Source: Megaustenia siamemsis (taxonomy: Eukaryota; Mollusca; Gastropoda; Stylommatophora; Ariophantidae). Taken from it: DNA of 64,000 bases. Below the pieces are notes generated by a model, which saw only the letters and a list, made by a program, of their open reading frames with translations, was not told where the DNA came from and ran no database searches. The stretch spans positions 8,623,521 through 8,687,520 of the forward strand of contig JAVIAB010000102.1 of the NCBI GenBank assembly GCA_032433765.1, written 5' to 3'. Both the position numbers and the translations under genes were made by a program. Of this stretch, positions 1 through 13,189 are shown piece by piece (the first letter of the stretch is position 1; each line of letters opens with the position of its first letter).

Positions 1-3000
1 TTTAACCCTTGATATTTTTTTAGGGATACGCCTATGAAACTGTTAAAAAATTAATTTAACCTCTAGTCTTTCTCAAAACTTCATATTAGACACCCCTGTA
101 GCAAAATTTTGAATAAAAATCACTTTTATTATTTTAACACCCACCCTACCCCCCCCCCACCCCGCCTATTTATTGAATACGACTATGAAAACACTAAAAA
201 GTAAATTCACACTCTAGGCAAATTTCACACTTATACTAGACATCCTCATAGCAAGATATTTTTACATAAAAATCTCTTAAGAATTTTACACCTGACTATT
301 TTTGAATGATACGCCTTTGAAACTGTCAAAAAAATTTAGCCTCAAGGCTTACTTAAAACTTTAATTTAGGCAACCCCGTAGCAAATATTTACTTTAAAAT
401 CACAATTTAAATTTTAAACTCTCACTAATTTTGAGGGATACGCCTATTACCTGTTAAAAATATAAAAGTTAACCTCAAGGCTTACCACAAACTTTATTTT
501 AAGCAACCATGTAGCAAAAATGTACATAAAAATCACTTTTATGAATTTTATCCCTGACCATTTCTGAGAGATACGCCTATGCAACTGTATTTAACCTCTA
601 GGCTTACCTCAAACTTTATTTTAGGCACCCCAGTAGCAAAAATTTATTTTAAATCATTGTTATAAATTTTACCTCCTGACCATATTTGAGGGATACGCCT
701 TTGAAACAGTTTAAAATAAATTTAACCTCTAGGTTTACCTCAACTTCATATTAGACATCCTCGTAACAAGTATTTGAATAAAAATCACTTTTATGAATTT
801 TACCCCCATCCATTTTTTATAGATACGACTATAAATCACTAAAAATAGTAAATTTACATCTAGGCCTACTTCAAACTTCACATTAGACATCCTCATAGCA
901 AGATAGTGAATAAAAATCACTTTGAATTTCACCCACAGCTAATTTTTTTTATGGATACGCCTATAAAACTGTTAGAAAATTAAATTTAACCTCTAGGTTT
1001 ACCTCAAACTTCATATTATACATCATTGTAGCAAAAATTTACTTAAAATAACATTTATAAATGTATTAACCTTGATCATTTTTTAGGGATACGCCAATGA
1101 AGCTGTAAAAAATTTAATTTAACTCTAGACTTACCTCAAACTTTATTTTATGCACCCCCGCAGCAAAAATTTAATTAAATAACTTTATGAATTTTTACTC
1201 CTTTGATCATTTTTGATGGAAACGCTTATGAAAGTTAAAAAATTAAAATATAACCTATATGCTTTCCCAAAACTTCATATTAGACATCCTCATAGCAAGA
1301 TTTATAATAAAAATCACTTTTATGAGTTTTAATGAAAGTCATTTTTGTAGTGATACGCCCATGAAACTGTTAAAATAGATAAATATAACCTCTATTCTTT
1401 CCCAAAACTTCATATTACATACCCCCGTAGCAAGATTTTGAATAAAAATCATTTTTGATATTTTTACCCCCCCCCCCGGCCAGTTTGTATGGATACGACT
1501 ATGAAAACACTAAAAATAGTAAATTTACACTCTTGGTAAATTTCACACTTAATAATAGACATCCTCATAGTAAGATTTAGAAAAAAATATCACTTTTATG
1601 AATTTTACATCATATAATTTTTTAGGGATACGCCTATGAAACTGTAAAAAAAAATCAAATTTAACCTCAATGCTTACCTCAAACTTTAATTTAGGTAACC
1701 CGTACGAAAAATTTAATTTAAAATCACTTTTATGAATTTACCCCCTCAATATTTTTTAAGGGATACGTCTATTAACTGTACAAAAAATAAATGTTAACCT
1801 CAAGACTTACCTCAAACTTTATGTTTTTAGCATCCCTATAGCAAAGGTGTACATAAAAATCACTTTATGAATTTTACCCCTGACAATTTTTGAGGTATAT
1901 GCCTATGAAACTGTAAAAAAATAAAGTTAACCTATAAGCTTACCTCTAACTTTATTTCAGGCATCTCCGTGGCAAAAATTTACTTAAATTCACTTTTATG
2001 TTTAACCCTTGATCTTTTTTTAAGGATACGCCTATGAAACTGTTAAAAAAATTAATTTAACCTCTAGTCTTTCTCAAACTTCAATTTTAAACTCTCACTT
2101 TTTTAGGGATACGCCTATTAACTTTTAAACAAAATAAATGTTAACCTCAAGGCTTACCACAAACTTTATTTTAAGCAACCCTGTAACAAAAATGTACATA
2201 AAAATCACTTTTATGAATTTTATCCCTGACCATTTCTGAGGGATACGCGTATGAAACTGTATTTAGCCTCTAGGCTTACCTCAAACTTTATTGTAGGCAC
2301 CCCCGTAGCAAAAATTTATTTTAAATCATTGTTATAAATTTTACCTCCTGACCATATTTGAGGGATACGCCTTTGAAACAGTTTAAAATAAATTTAACCT
2401 CTAGGTTTACCTCAAACTTCATATTAGACATCCTCGTAACAAGATTTTGAATAAAAATCACTTTTATGAATTTTACCCCCATCCATTTTTTATAGATACG
2501 ACTATAAATCACTAAAAATAGTAAATTTACACTCTAGGCCTACTTCAAACTTCACATTAGACATCCTCATAGTAAGATAGTGAATAAAAATCACTTTTAT
2601 GAATTTCACCAACAGCCAATTTTTTTATGGATACGTCTATGAAACTGTTAGAAAAATAAATTTAACCTCTAGGTTTACCTCAAACTTCATATTATACATC
2701 ATTGTAGCAAAAATTTACTTAAAATAACATTTATAAATGTATAAATCTTGATCATTTTTTAGGGATACGCCAATGAAGCTGTAACAAATTAAATTTAACT
2801 CTAGACTTACCTCAAACTTTATTTTATGCACCCCCGCAGCAAAAATCTAATTAAAATAACTTTATGAATTTTTACTCCTTTGATCATTTTTGATGGAAAC
2901 GCCTATGAAAGTTAAAAAATTAAATTATAACCTATATGCTTTCCCAAAACTTCATATTAGACATCCTCATAACAAGATTTATTAAAAAAAATCACTTTTA

Positions 3001-6000
3001 AGAGTTTTAATCAGTCATTTTTGCAATGATACGCCCATGAAACTGTTAAAATAGATAAATATAACCTCTATTCTTTCCCAAAACTTCATATTACATACCC
3101 CCGTAGCAAGATTTTGAATAAAAATCATTTTGTTATTTTTACCCCCCCCCCCGGCCAATCTGTATGGATTCGACTATGAAAGCACTAAAAATAGTAAATT
3201 TACACTCTTGGTAAATTTCACACTTAATAATAGACATCCTCATAGTAAGATTTTGAATAAAAAATCACTTTATGAATTTTACCCCTGACAATTTTTGAAG
3301 GATATGCCTATGAAACTGTTATAAAAATAAAGTTAACCTCTAAGTTTACCTCTAACTTTATTTTAGGCATCTCCGTGGCAAAAATTTACTTAAAATCACT
3401 TTTTATATATATAAATGTTTAACCCTTGATATTTTTTTAGGGATACGCCTATGAAACTGTTAAAAAAATTAATTTAACCTCTAGTCTTTCTCAAAACTTC
3501 ATATTAGACACCCCTGTAGCAAAATTTTGAATAAAAATCACTTTTATTATTTTTAACACCCACCCTACCCCCCCCCCCCCCACCCCGCCTATTTATTGAA
3601 TACGACTATGAAAACACTAAAAATAGTAAATTCACACTCTAGGCATATTTCACACTTAATACTAGACATCCTCATAGCAAGATATTTTTACATAAAAATC
3701 ACTTAAGAATTTTACACCTGACTATTTTTGAATGATACGCCTTTGAAACTGTCAAAAAAAATTTAGCCTCAAGGCTTACTTAAACTTTAATTTAGGCAAC
3801 CCCGTAGCAAATATTTACTTTAAAATCACAATTTAAATTTTAAACTCTCACTAATTTTGAGGGATACGCCTATTACCTGTTAAAAAATATAAAAGTTAAC
3901 CTCAAGGCTTACCACAAACTTTATTTTAAGCAACCATGTAGCAAAAATGTACATAAAAATCACTTTTATGAATTTTATCCCTGACCATTTCTGAGAGATA
4001 CGCCTATGCAACTGTATTTAACCTCTAGGCTTACCTCAAACTTTATTTTAGGCACCCCAGTAGCAAAAATTTATTTTAAATCACTGTTATAAATTTTACC
4101 TCCTGACCATTTTTGAGGGATACGCCTTTGAAACAGTTAAAAATAAATTTAACCTCCAGATTTACCTCAAACTTCATATTAGATATCATCGTAGTAAAAA
4201 TTTACTTAAAAATCACTTTTATGAATTTTTACCCCTTTGATAATTTTTGGGGGGATACGCCTATGAAACTGTTAAATAATAAATTTAACATCTAGGTTTT
4301 TCCAAAAACTTCATATTAGACATCCTCGTAACAAGATTTTGAATAAAAATCACTTTTTTGAATTTTACCTCCAACCATTTTTTATTGATACGACTATAAA
4401 TCACTAAAAATAGTAAATTTACACTCTAGGCCTACTTCAAACTTCACATTAGACATCCTCATAGCAAGATAGTGAATAAAAATCACTTTTATGAATTTCA
4501 CCAACAGCCATTTTTTTATGGATACGTCTATGAAACTGTTAGAAAAATAAATTTAACCTCTAGGTTTACCTCAAACTTCACATTATACATCATTGTAGCA
4601 AAAATTTACTTAAAATAACTTTTATGAATTTTTACTCCTTTGATCATTTTTGACGGAAACGCCTATGAAACATAAAAATTAAAATATAACCTATATGCTT
4701 TCCCAAAACTTCATATTAGACATCCTCATAGCAAGATTTATAATAAAAAATCACTTTTATGAGTTTTAATGAAAGTCATTTTTGTAGTGATACGCCCATG
4801 AAACTGTTAAAATAGATAAATATAACCTCTATTCTTTCCCAAAACTTCATATTACATACTACCGTAGCAAGATTTTGAATAAAAATCATTTTTGATATTT
4901 TTACCCCCCCCCCCCCGGCCAGTTTGTATGGATACGACTATGAAAACACTAAAAATAGTAAATTTACACTCTTGGTAAATTTCACACTTAATAATAGACA
5001 TCCTCATAGTAAGATTTTGAAAAAAATATCACTTTTATGAATTTTTACATCATATAATTTTTTAGGGATACGCCTATGAAACTGTAAAAAAAAATCAAAT
5101 TTAACCTCAATGCTTACCTCAAACTTTAATTTAGGTAACCCCGTACGAAAAATTTAATTTAAAATCACTTTTATGAATTTACCCCCTCAATATTTTTTAA
5201 GGGATACGTCTATTAACTGTACAAAAAATAATGTTAACCTCAAGACTTACCTCAAACTTTATGTTTTTAGCATCCCTATAGCAAAGGTGTACATAAAAAT
5301 CACTTTATGATTTTACCCCTGACAATTTTGAGGTATATGCCTATGAAACTGTAAAAAAAATAAAGTTAACCTATAAGCTTACCTCTAACTTTATTTCAGG
5401 CATCTCCGTGGCAAAAATTTACTTAAATTCACTTTTATAAATGTTTAACCCTTGATCTTTTTTTTAAGGATACGCCAATGAAACTGTTAAAAAATTAATT
5501 TAACCTCTAGTCTTTCTCAAAACTTCAATTTTAAACTCTCACTTTTTTTAGGGATACGCCTATTAACTTTTAAACAAAATAAATGTTAACCTCAAGGCTT
5601 ACCACAAACTTTATTTTAAGCAACCCTGTAGCAAAAATGTACATAAAAATCACTTTTATGAATTTTATCCCTGACCATTTCTGAGGGATACGCGTATGAA
5701 ACTGTATTTAGCCTCTAGGCTTACCTCAAACTTTATTGTAGGCACCCCCGGAGCAAAATTTATTTTAAATCATTGTTATAAATTTTACCTCCTGACCATA
5801 TTTGAGGGATACGCCTTTGAAACAGTTTAAATAAATTTAACCTCCAGATTTACCTCAAACTTCATATTAGACATCATCGTAGCAAAAATTTACTTAAAAA
5901 TCACTTTTATGAATTTTTACCCCTTGATAATTTTTGGGGGATACGCCTATGAAACTGTTAAATAATAAATTTAACATCTAGGTTTTTCCAAAAACTTCAT

Positions 6001-9000
6001 ATTAGACATCCTCGTAACAAGATTTTGAATAAAAATCACTTTTATGAATTTTACCCCATCCATTTTTTATAGATACGACTATAAATCACTAAAAATAGTA
6101 AATTTACACTCTAGGCCTACTTCAAACTTCACATTAGACATCATCATAGCAAGATAGTGAATAAAAATCACTTTTATGAATTTCACCAACAGCCAATTTT
6201 TTATGGATACGTCTATGAAACTGTTAGAAAAATAAATTTAACCTCTAGGTTTACCTCAAACTTCACATTATACATCATTGTAGCAAAAATTTACTATTTA
6301 CTTAAAATAACATTTATAAATGTATAAACCTTGATCATTTTTTTAGAGATACGCCAATGAAGCTGTAAAAAATTAAATTTAACCTCTAGACTTACCTCAA
6401 ACTTTATTTTATGCACCCCCGCAGCAAAATCTAATTAAAATAACTTTTATGAATTTTTACTCCTTTGGTCATTTTTGAAGGAAACGCATGTGAAACTACT
6501 TAAAAAATTAAATTATAACCTATGTGCTTTCACAAAACTTCATATTAGACATCCTCATAACAAGATTTATAATAAAAAAAATCACTTTTATGAGTTTTAA
6601 TCAAAGTCATTTTTGCAATGATACGCCCATGAAACTGTTAAAATAGATAAATATAACCTCTATTCTTTCCCAAAACTTCATATTACATACCCCCGTAGCA
6701 AGATTTTGAATAAAAATCATTTTTGTTATTTTTACCCACCCTTCCCCCCCAGGCCAGTTTGTATGGATACGACTATGAAAACACTAAAAATAGTAAATTT
6801 ACACACTTGGTAAATTTCACACTTAATAATAGACATCCTCATAGTAAGATTTTGAATAAAAAAATCACTTTATGAATTTTACCCCTGACAATTTTTGAAG
6901 GATATGCCTATGAAACTGTTAAAAAAATAAAGTTAACCTCTAAGCTTACCTCTAAATTTATTTTAGGCATCTCCGTGGCAAAAATTTACTTAAAATCACT
7001 TTTATAAATGTTTAACCCTTGATATTTTTTTAGGGATACGCCTATGAAACTGTTAAAAAAATTAATTTAACCTCTAGTCTTTCTCAAAACTTCACATTAG
7101 ACACCCCTGTAGCAAAATTTTGAATAAAAATCACTTTTATATTTTTACCACCACCCACCCTCCCCCCACCCCCACCCGCCTATTATTGAATACGACTATG
7201 AAAACAGTAAAAATAGTAAATTCACACTCTAGGCAAATTTCACACTTAATACTAGACATCCTCATAGCAAGATATTTTTACATAAAAATCACTTAAGAAT
7301 TTTTACACTCACTATTTTTGAATGATACGCCTATGAAACTGTCAAAAAAAATTTAGCCTCAAGGCTTACTTAAAACTTTAATTTAGGCAACCCGTAGCAA
7401 ATATTTACTTTAAAATCACAATTTAAATTTTAAACTCTCACTAATTTTGAGGGATACGCCTATTAACTGTTAAAAAATATAAAAGTTAACCTCAAGGCTT
7501 ACCACAAACTTTATTTTAAGCAACCATGTAGCAAAAATGTACATAAAAATCACTTTTATGAATTTTATCCCTAACCATTTCTGAGGGATACGCCTATGCA
7601 ACTGTATTTAACCTCTAGGCTTACCTCAAACTTTATTTTAGGCACCCCAGTAGCAAAAATTTATTTTAAATCACTGTTATAAATTTTACCTCCTGACCAT
7701 TTTTGAGGATACGCCTTTGAAACAGTTAAAAATAAATTTAACCTCCAGATTTACTCAACTTCATATTAGACATCATCGTAGCAAAAATTTACTTAAAAAT
7801 CACTTTTATGAATTTTTACCCCTTGAAGATTTTATTTGGGGATATGTCTATGAAACTGTTAAATAATAAATTTAACATCTAGGTTTTCCCAAAAACTATA
7901 TATTATACATCTTCGTAGCAAGATTTTGAATAAAAATCACTTTCTTGAATTTGACCCCCAGCCATTTTTTATAGATACGACTATGAAATCACTAAGAATA
8001 GTAAATTTACAATCTAGGCCTACATCAAACTTCATATTAGATGTCCTCATAGCAAGATTTTGAATAAAAATCACTTTTAAGAATTTCACCCCAGCCAATT
8101 TTTTATGGATACGTCTATGAAACTGTTAGAAAAATAAATTTAACCTCTAGGTTTACCTCAAACTTCACATTATACATCATTGTAGCAAAAATTTACTATT
8201 TACTTAAAATAACATTTATAAATGTATAAACCTTGATCATTTTTTTAGAGATACGCCAATGAAGCTGTAAAAAATTAAATTTAACCTCTAGACTTACCTC
8301 AAACTTTATTTTATGCACCCCCACAGCAAAAATCTAATTAAAATAACTTTTATGAATTTTTCCTTTGGTCATTTTTGAAGGAAACGCATATGAAAATACT
8401 TAAAAAATTAAATTATAACCTATGTGCTTTCACAAAACTTCATATTAGACATCCTCATAACAAGATTTATAATAAAAAAAATCACTTTTAAGAGTTTAAT
8501 CAAAGTCATTTTTGCAATGATACGCCCATGAAACTGTTAAAATAGATAAATATAACCTCTATTCTTTCCCAAAACTTCATATTACATACCCCCGTAGCAA
8601 GATTTGAATAAAAATCATTTTTGTTATTTTTACCCACCCTTCCCCCCCAGGCCAGTTTGTATGGATACGACTATGAAAACACTAAAAATAGTAAATTTAC
8701 ACTCTTGGTAAATTTCACACTTAATAATAGACATCCTCATAGTAAGATTTTGAATAAAAAATCACTTTATGAATTTTAACCCTGACAATTTTTGAAGGAT
8801 ATGCCTATGAAACTGTTAAAAAAATAAAGTTAACCTCTAAGCTTACCTCTAAATTTATTTTAGGCATCTCCGTGGCAAAAATTTACTTAAAATCACTTTT
8901 ATAAATGTTTAACCCTTGATATTTTTTTAGGGATACGCCTATGAAACTGTTAAAAAAATTAATTTAACCTCTAGTCTTTCTCAAAACTTCACATTAGACA

Positions 9001-11062
9001 CCCCTGTAGCAAAATTTTGAATAAAAATCACTTTATTATTTTTACCACCCACCCTCCCCCCCCCCGACACCCGCCTATTTATTGAATACGACTATGAAAA
9101 CAGTAAAAATAGTAAATTCACACTCTAGGCAAATTTCACACTTAATACTAGACATCCTCATAGCAAGATATTTTTACATAAAAATCACTTAAGAATTTTA
9201 CACCTCACTATTTTTGAATGATACGCCTATGAAACTGTCAAAAAAAATTTAGCCTCAAGGCTTACTTAAAACTTTAATTTAGGCAACCCCGTAGCAAATA
9301 TTTACTTTAAAATCACAATTTAAATTTTAAACTCTCACTAATTTTGAGGGATACGCCTATTAACTGTTAAAAAATATAAAAGTTAACCTCAAGGCTTACC
9401 ACAAACTTTATTTTAAGCAACCATGTAGCAAAAATGTACATAAAAATCACTTTTATGAATTTTATCCCTAACCATTTCTGAGGGATACGCCTATGCAACT
9501 GTATTTAACCTCTAGGCTTACCTCAAACTTTATTTTAGGCACCCCAGTAGCAAAAATTTATTTTAAATCACTGTTATAAATTTTACCTCCTGACCATTTT
9601 TGAGGGATACGCCTTTGAAACAGTTAAAAATAAATTTAACCTCCAGATTTACCTCAAACTTCATATTAGACATCATCGTAGCAAAAATTTACTTAAAAAT
9701 CACTTTTATGAATTTTTACCCCTTGAAGATTTTATTTGGGGATATGTCTATGAAACTGTTAAATAATAAATTTAACATCTAGGTTTTCCCAAAACTTTAT
9801 ATTAGACATCTTCGTAGCAAGATTTTGAATAAAAATCACTTTTTTGAATTTGACCCCCAGCCATTTTTTATAGATACGACTATGAAATCACTAAGAATAG
9901 TAAATTTACAATCTAGGCCTACATCAAACTTCATATTAGATGTCCTCATAGCAAGATTTTGAATAAAAATCACTTTTAAGAATTTCACCCCAGCCATTTT
10001 TTAATGGATACGCCTATGAAACCGTTAAAAATTAAATTTAACCTCTATGCTTACCTCAAACTTTAATTTAGGGAATCCCGTAAAAAAAAATTATTTTCAA
10101 ATCACATTTTTTATTTTACCCGCTAATTACTTTTGAAAGATTTGCCCATTAACTGAAAAAAAAAATAAAAGTTAACCTCAAGGCTTACTTCAAAATTTAT
10201 TTTAAGCATCCCTGTAGCAAAAGTGCACTTAAAAATCACTTTTATTAATTTTATCCATGACCATTGTTAAGGGATACGCATATGAACCTGTTAAAAATAT
10301 AAAATGTAACCTTTAGGTTTACCTCAAACTTCATATTATACATAATTGTAGGAAAAAGTTACTTAAAAATAACTTTATAAATATATAACCCTTGATCATT
10401 TTTTGGGGATACGCCTATGAAACTGTTACAAAAATAAATTTAACCTCTAGTCTTTCCCAAGATTTTATATTAGACTTCCCCGTAGCAAGATTTTGAATAA
10501 AAATCACTTTTATGAATTTTACCCCCAGCCATTGTTTTAGGATAGGGATACTCCCATGAAACTGCTAAACAGATACATTTAACCCATAATCTTTCCCAAA
10601 ACTTCATTTTAGACACCCCCGTAGCAAGATTTTGAAGAAAAATCATTTTTATTATTTTTACCCCAAGCCATTTTTATGGATACGACTATGAAAATACTAA
10701 AAATAGTAAATTTACACTCTAGGTAAATTTCACACTAATAATAGACATCCTCAAAGCAAGATTTTGAATAAAAAATCAGTTTTATAAATTTTTACCCCCT
10801 GTCATTTTCTAAGGGATACGCCCATGAAAATGCTAAACAAATACATTTAACCCCTAGTCTTTCCCAAACCTTCATATTACACACCCCCGTAGGAAGATTT
10901 TGAATAAAAATCACTTTTATATTTTTTAGCCATTTTTTTAAAGGATAAGACTATGAAAACACTAAAAATAGTAAATTTACACTCTTGGTAAATTTCACAC
11001 TTAATAATAGACATCATCATAGCAAGATTTTGAATAAAATATCATTTTTATTAATTTTACCC
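1..11062. repeat. AT-rich satellite with higher-order organisation
   Basis: About 80 diverged monomers of roughly 133 bp share a conserved box (GGGATACGCCTATGAAACTG and variants), then a T/A-rich stretch, ACCTCAAACTT, and GTAGCAAAAATTT. A second monomer class reads TACGACTATGAAAACACT and recurs every few monomers. Longer blocks repeat: the stretch beginning TTTAACCCTTGATNTTTTTT occurs at 1, 2001, 3418, 5444, 7011 and 8908, so blocks of ~2.0 kb and ~1.4-1.6 kb alternate and pair into units of ~3.4-3.6 kb. Corresponding blocks are far more alike than neighbouring monomers, the mark of higher-order homogenisation. A few monomers are truncated (for example near 2076 and 5530). The array begins before the window. 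No gene is visible; the short open frames are accidental. Confidence 0.95.
3559..3589 (-). other. G-quadruplex-capable C/G tract in satellite
   Basis: The + strand shows C runs of 3, 3, about 14 and 4 separated by one or two bases. The - strand therefore meets the G3+N1-7 four-run rule. Equivalent tracts lie in the matching blocks at 140-165, 7149-7180 and 9048-9073. Shorter single C runs occur near 1466, 3141 and 4905. They stand out against an otherwise very AT-rich satellite. Folding is inferred, not shown. Confidence 0.6.
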
Positions 11063-11713
11063 CTGTCAATTGTTTGTTGAAGACCTATGCTCCACAGGTT
11101 GCAGACAGTGTTTGTTGAAAACCTATGCACCACAGGTTGCAGACAGTGTTTGTTGAAGACCTATGCTCCACAGGGAGCTGAAAGTGTTTGTTGAAGACCT
11201 ATGCTGACAGGTAGCTGACGGTATTTGTTGAAGACCCATGCTCCACAGGTAGCTGAAAGTTTTTGTTGAAGACCTATGTTATACAGGTAGCTGAAAGTTT
11301 GTTGAAGACCTATGCTCCATAATGTGATGAAAGTGTTTGTTGAAGACCTATGTTCCACAGGGAGATAAAAGTGTTTGTTGAAGACTTATGCTCCACAGGG
11401 AGATAAAAGTTTTTGCTGAAGACCTATGTTACACAGGAAGCTGAAAGTGTTTGTTGAAGACCTATGCTCCATAGGGTGATGAAAGTGTTTGTTGAAGACC
11501 TATGCTCCACAGGGAGATAAAAGTGTTTGTTGAAGACCTATGCTCCACAGGGATCTGAAAGTGCTTGTTGAAGACCTATGTTCCACAGGGATCTGAAAGT
11601 GCTTGTTGAAGACCTTCGCTCCACAGGGACCTGAAAGTGTTTGTTGAAGACCTATGCTCCACATGGAGCTGAAAGTGTTTGTTGAAGACCTATGCTCCAC
11701 ACGGAGCTGAAAG
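11063..11713 (+). repeat. 38-bp minisatellite derived from LINE-A 3' end
   Basis: About 17 units of ~38 bp contain GTTTGTTGAAGACCTATGCT followed by CCACAGGGAGCTGAAAGT. This is the same sequence as the last codons and start of the 3' UTR of LINE-A (32640 onward, and - strand at 48100). The unit lacks the GAAGAAG tail segment present in the 71-bp array, so it was excised differently. Units vary by substitutions and small deletions. It directly abuts the end of the 133-bp satellite. Open frames on the - strand here are by-products of the repeats. Confidence 0.9.
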
Positions 11714-12052
11714 GTATACGAAGAAGAAACCGTCCATTTCTAAACTATGGAAAGCAAATAAGACTTAATTAAGAGGAATGCACATAGAAATAAACCAATA
11801 TATGCCTTCTTCATAAACTACACCAAAGCTTTTGACGGAGTACACCTCAAACAACATATAGAATGCCTAAAAGAGATACATCTAGATGACATGGACATAC
11901 GACTAATATGTAATCTATACAAAATCAAAAGATGGACAAACCAGCCTATGACAACCTGCACCATCAAAGCAAGAGACAGAGCAGAATGGCGCTCCATGAT
12001 AGCCAAACGTCGATGCGGAGATGGCACTCGATGATGATGATGAACTGATCAC
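11714..12052 (+). pseudogene. LINE-B (RTE-like) internally deleted copy with (ATG)n tail
   Basis: After a short piece of the linker (AAACTATGGAAAGCAAA) comes a reverse transcriptase fragment similar to INYTKAFDGVHLKQHIECLK, matching the YTKAFD motif of the LINE-B copy at 18150. The sequence then jumps near 11925 straight to the C-terminal block (KARDRAEWRSMIAK), followed by GATGATGATGA. The middle of the RT, including the YADD box, is missing. The simple-repeat tail is typical of RTE-like 3' ends. Non-functional. Confidence 0.8.
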
Positions 12053-12740
12053 TGACTCAAAATAGCAAGCTATCGTGAAAGCTCAAGACAAAGCATGCTC
12101 AAATTGTTGTAACAAGTCAAATTGATGTCAACAATAAGTTCACAACTAAAGAATTCAAGTTACTTCAGCGCATCGTGTCACGAGAAACTCCCGAATATTG
12201 CAAGACAACAGAGCACGTTTAATCGTCAATTGTCAATTAGCGTACGACAAATCCAGGTTAACTAGGGTACTGTGTGACATTGTGAGATCATCTAACTTAA
12301 AACGTAGTGTCTGGAGAGACATCCGTGTAATCACGTGACCGTGTAAGTGTAACCTACTTCTGGCTTAAGAAATATAAACATCGAGTGTCTTCTTCCATTT
12401 TCCAAGGATTATTAAGTATGAATTACTTACTTAGTTAATTATATTTATGAATCGATTGATTGTCCTTTTGAATTGATTGTTGAAATGAAACTTAATGAAT
12501 TGTTATTGTTTGGCAGAATACACGCGTTATAAAATAGTATTTAATTGAAATGTCATCAAACAGGTCTGAGGATTTACCAACGCTGGCGAGGAGTAGTTTA
12601 CCTGTGCCTACGTCATACATGGGCACATTCTCGTGTATTTTCACACTCCACAGGAAATGTGGGGAACAGAAGTTAAAAGGATAACCATTCATGTCATTTG
12701 TGTAAATGGAAGGGCTGCTGTCCCCAGGATCCCCACCTCA
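12053..12740. other. Unrecognised, less repetitive stretch
   Basis: No coding region, RNA gene or known repeat is recognised. It is less AT-rich than the flanks, with CpG-containing words such as GCGTACGACA, and shows no obvious internal repeats. An A/T-rich AAATATAAAC at about 12370 could be a TATA-like word, but nothing supports a promoter. Confidence 0.4.
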
Positions 12741-13052
12741 CTAGGACTAATGCCCTAGGCTAGAGCTGCCTAGCTAGTGGAAACTAGCCCAGATTCAACA
12801 GCACACAGACGTGCCGATTGCAATCTCGGCACTAAGAACATCGGGTGTTACCCTAGTCCGACCACGCATCTTCCACCCCCCCAATTTTTCTGTTCAAACT
12901 TTGACATAATGGGAGGTAGCAAAGCAGTACCCAAAGACTACTGTGTCACGTAGCCGACGTGACACAGTCTGTGTTGCTAGAGCAGGCAACACGGCTTTGC
13001 ACCTAGGACAAGGTTTATAAGCCTTGCGTCTTAGCCAAAGAGAAAAATTGGG
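12741..13052. other. Hairpin cluster, possible structured RNA or non-autonomous element
   Basis: Consecutive perfect short inverted repeats lie at 12755-12773 (CTAGGC/GCCTAG), 12773-12788 (GCTAGT/ACTAGC), 12811-12832 (GTGCC.../GGCAC), 12843-12853 (GGGT/ACCC), 12941-12967 (11-bp arms, CTGTGTCACGT), 12971-12992 (GTGTTGC/GCAACAC) and 13009-13026 (CAAGG/CCTTG). A 12-bp perfect outer stem, 12880-12891 with 13041-13052, encloses the last three. Two loops share the word TAGAGC (12761 and 12978). No tRNA A/B boxes, hammerhead core or open reading frame is evident. The density of stems, in richer-GC DNA than the flanks, suggests selection at RNA or DNA level or a foldback-type element. Function unknown. 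Confidence 0.5.
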
Positions 13053-13189
13053 CAGTTGGTTTATAAATATTCACTAGAATTTCATAAACCCGGCCACTGA
13101 AAACTACATACAAAATAGTTAATTATATAAATCTCTTGCTATTGTAATTTTTTAAGAGTACCACAATTTTGCATATCATTTGAAAAAAG

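Noticed and set aside
12053..12740. LTR of a retrovirus-like element
   Set aside because: TG/CA-type words and a TATA-like word are present, but no second LTR, primer-binding site or polypurine tract was found.
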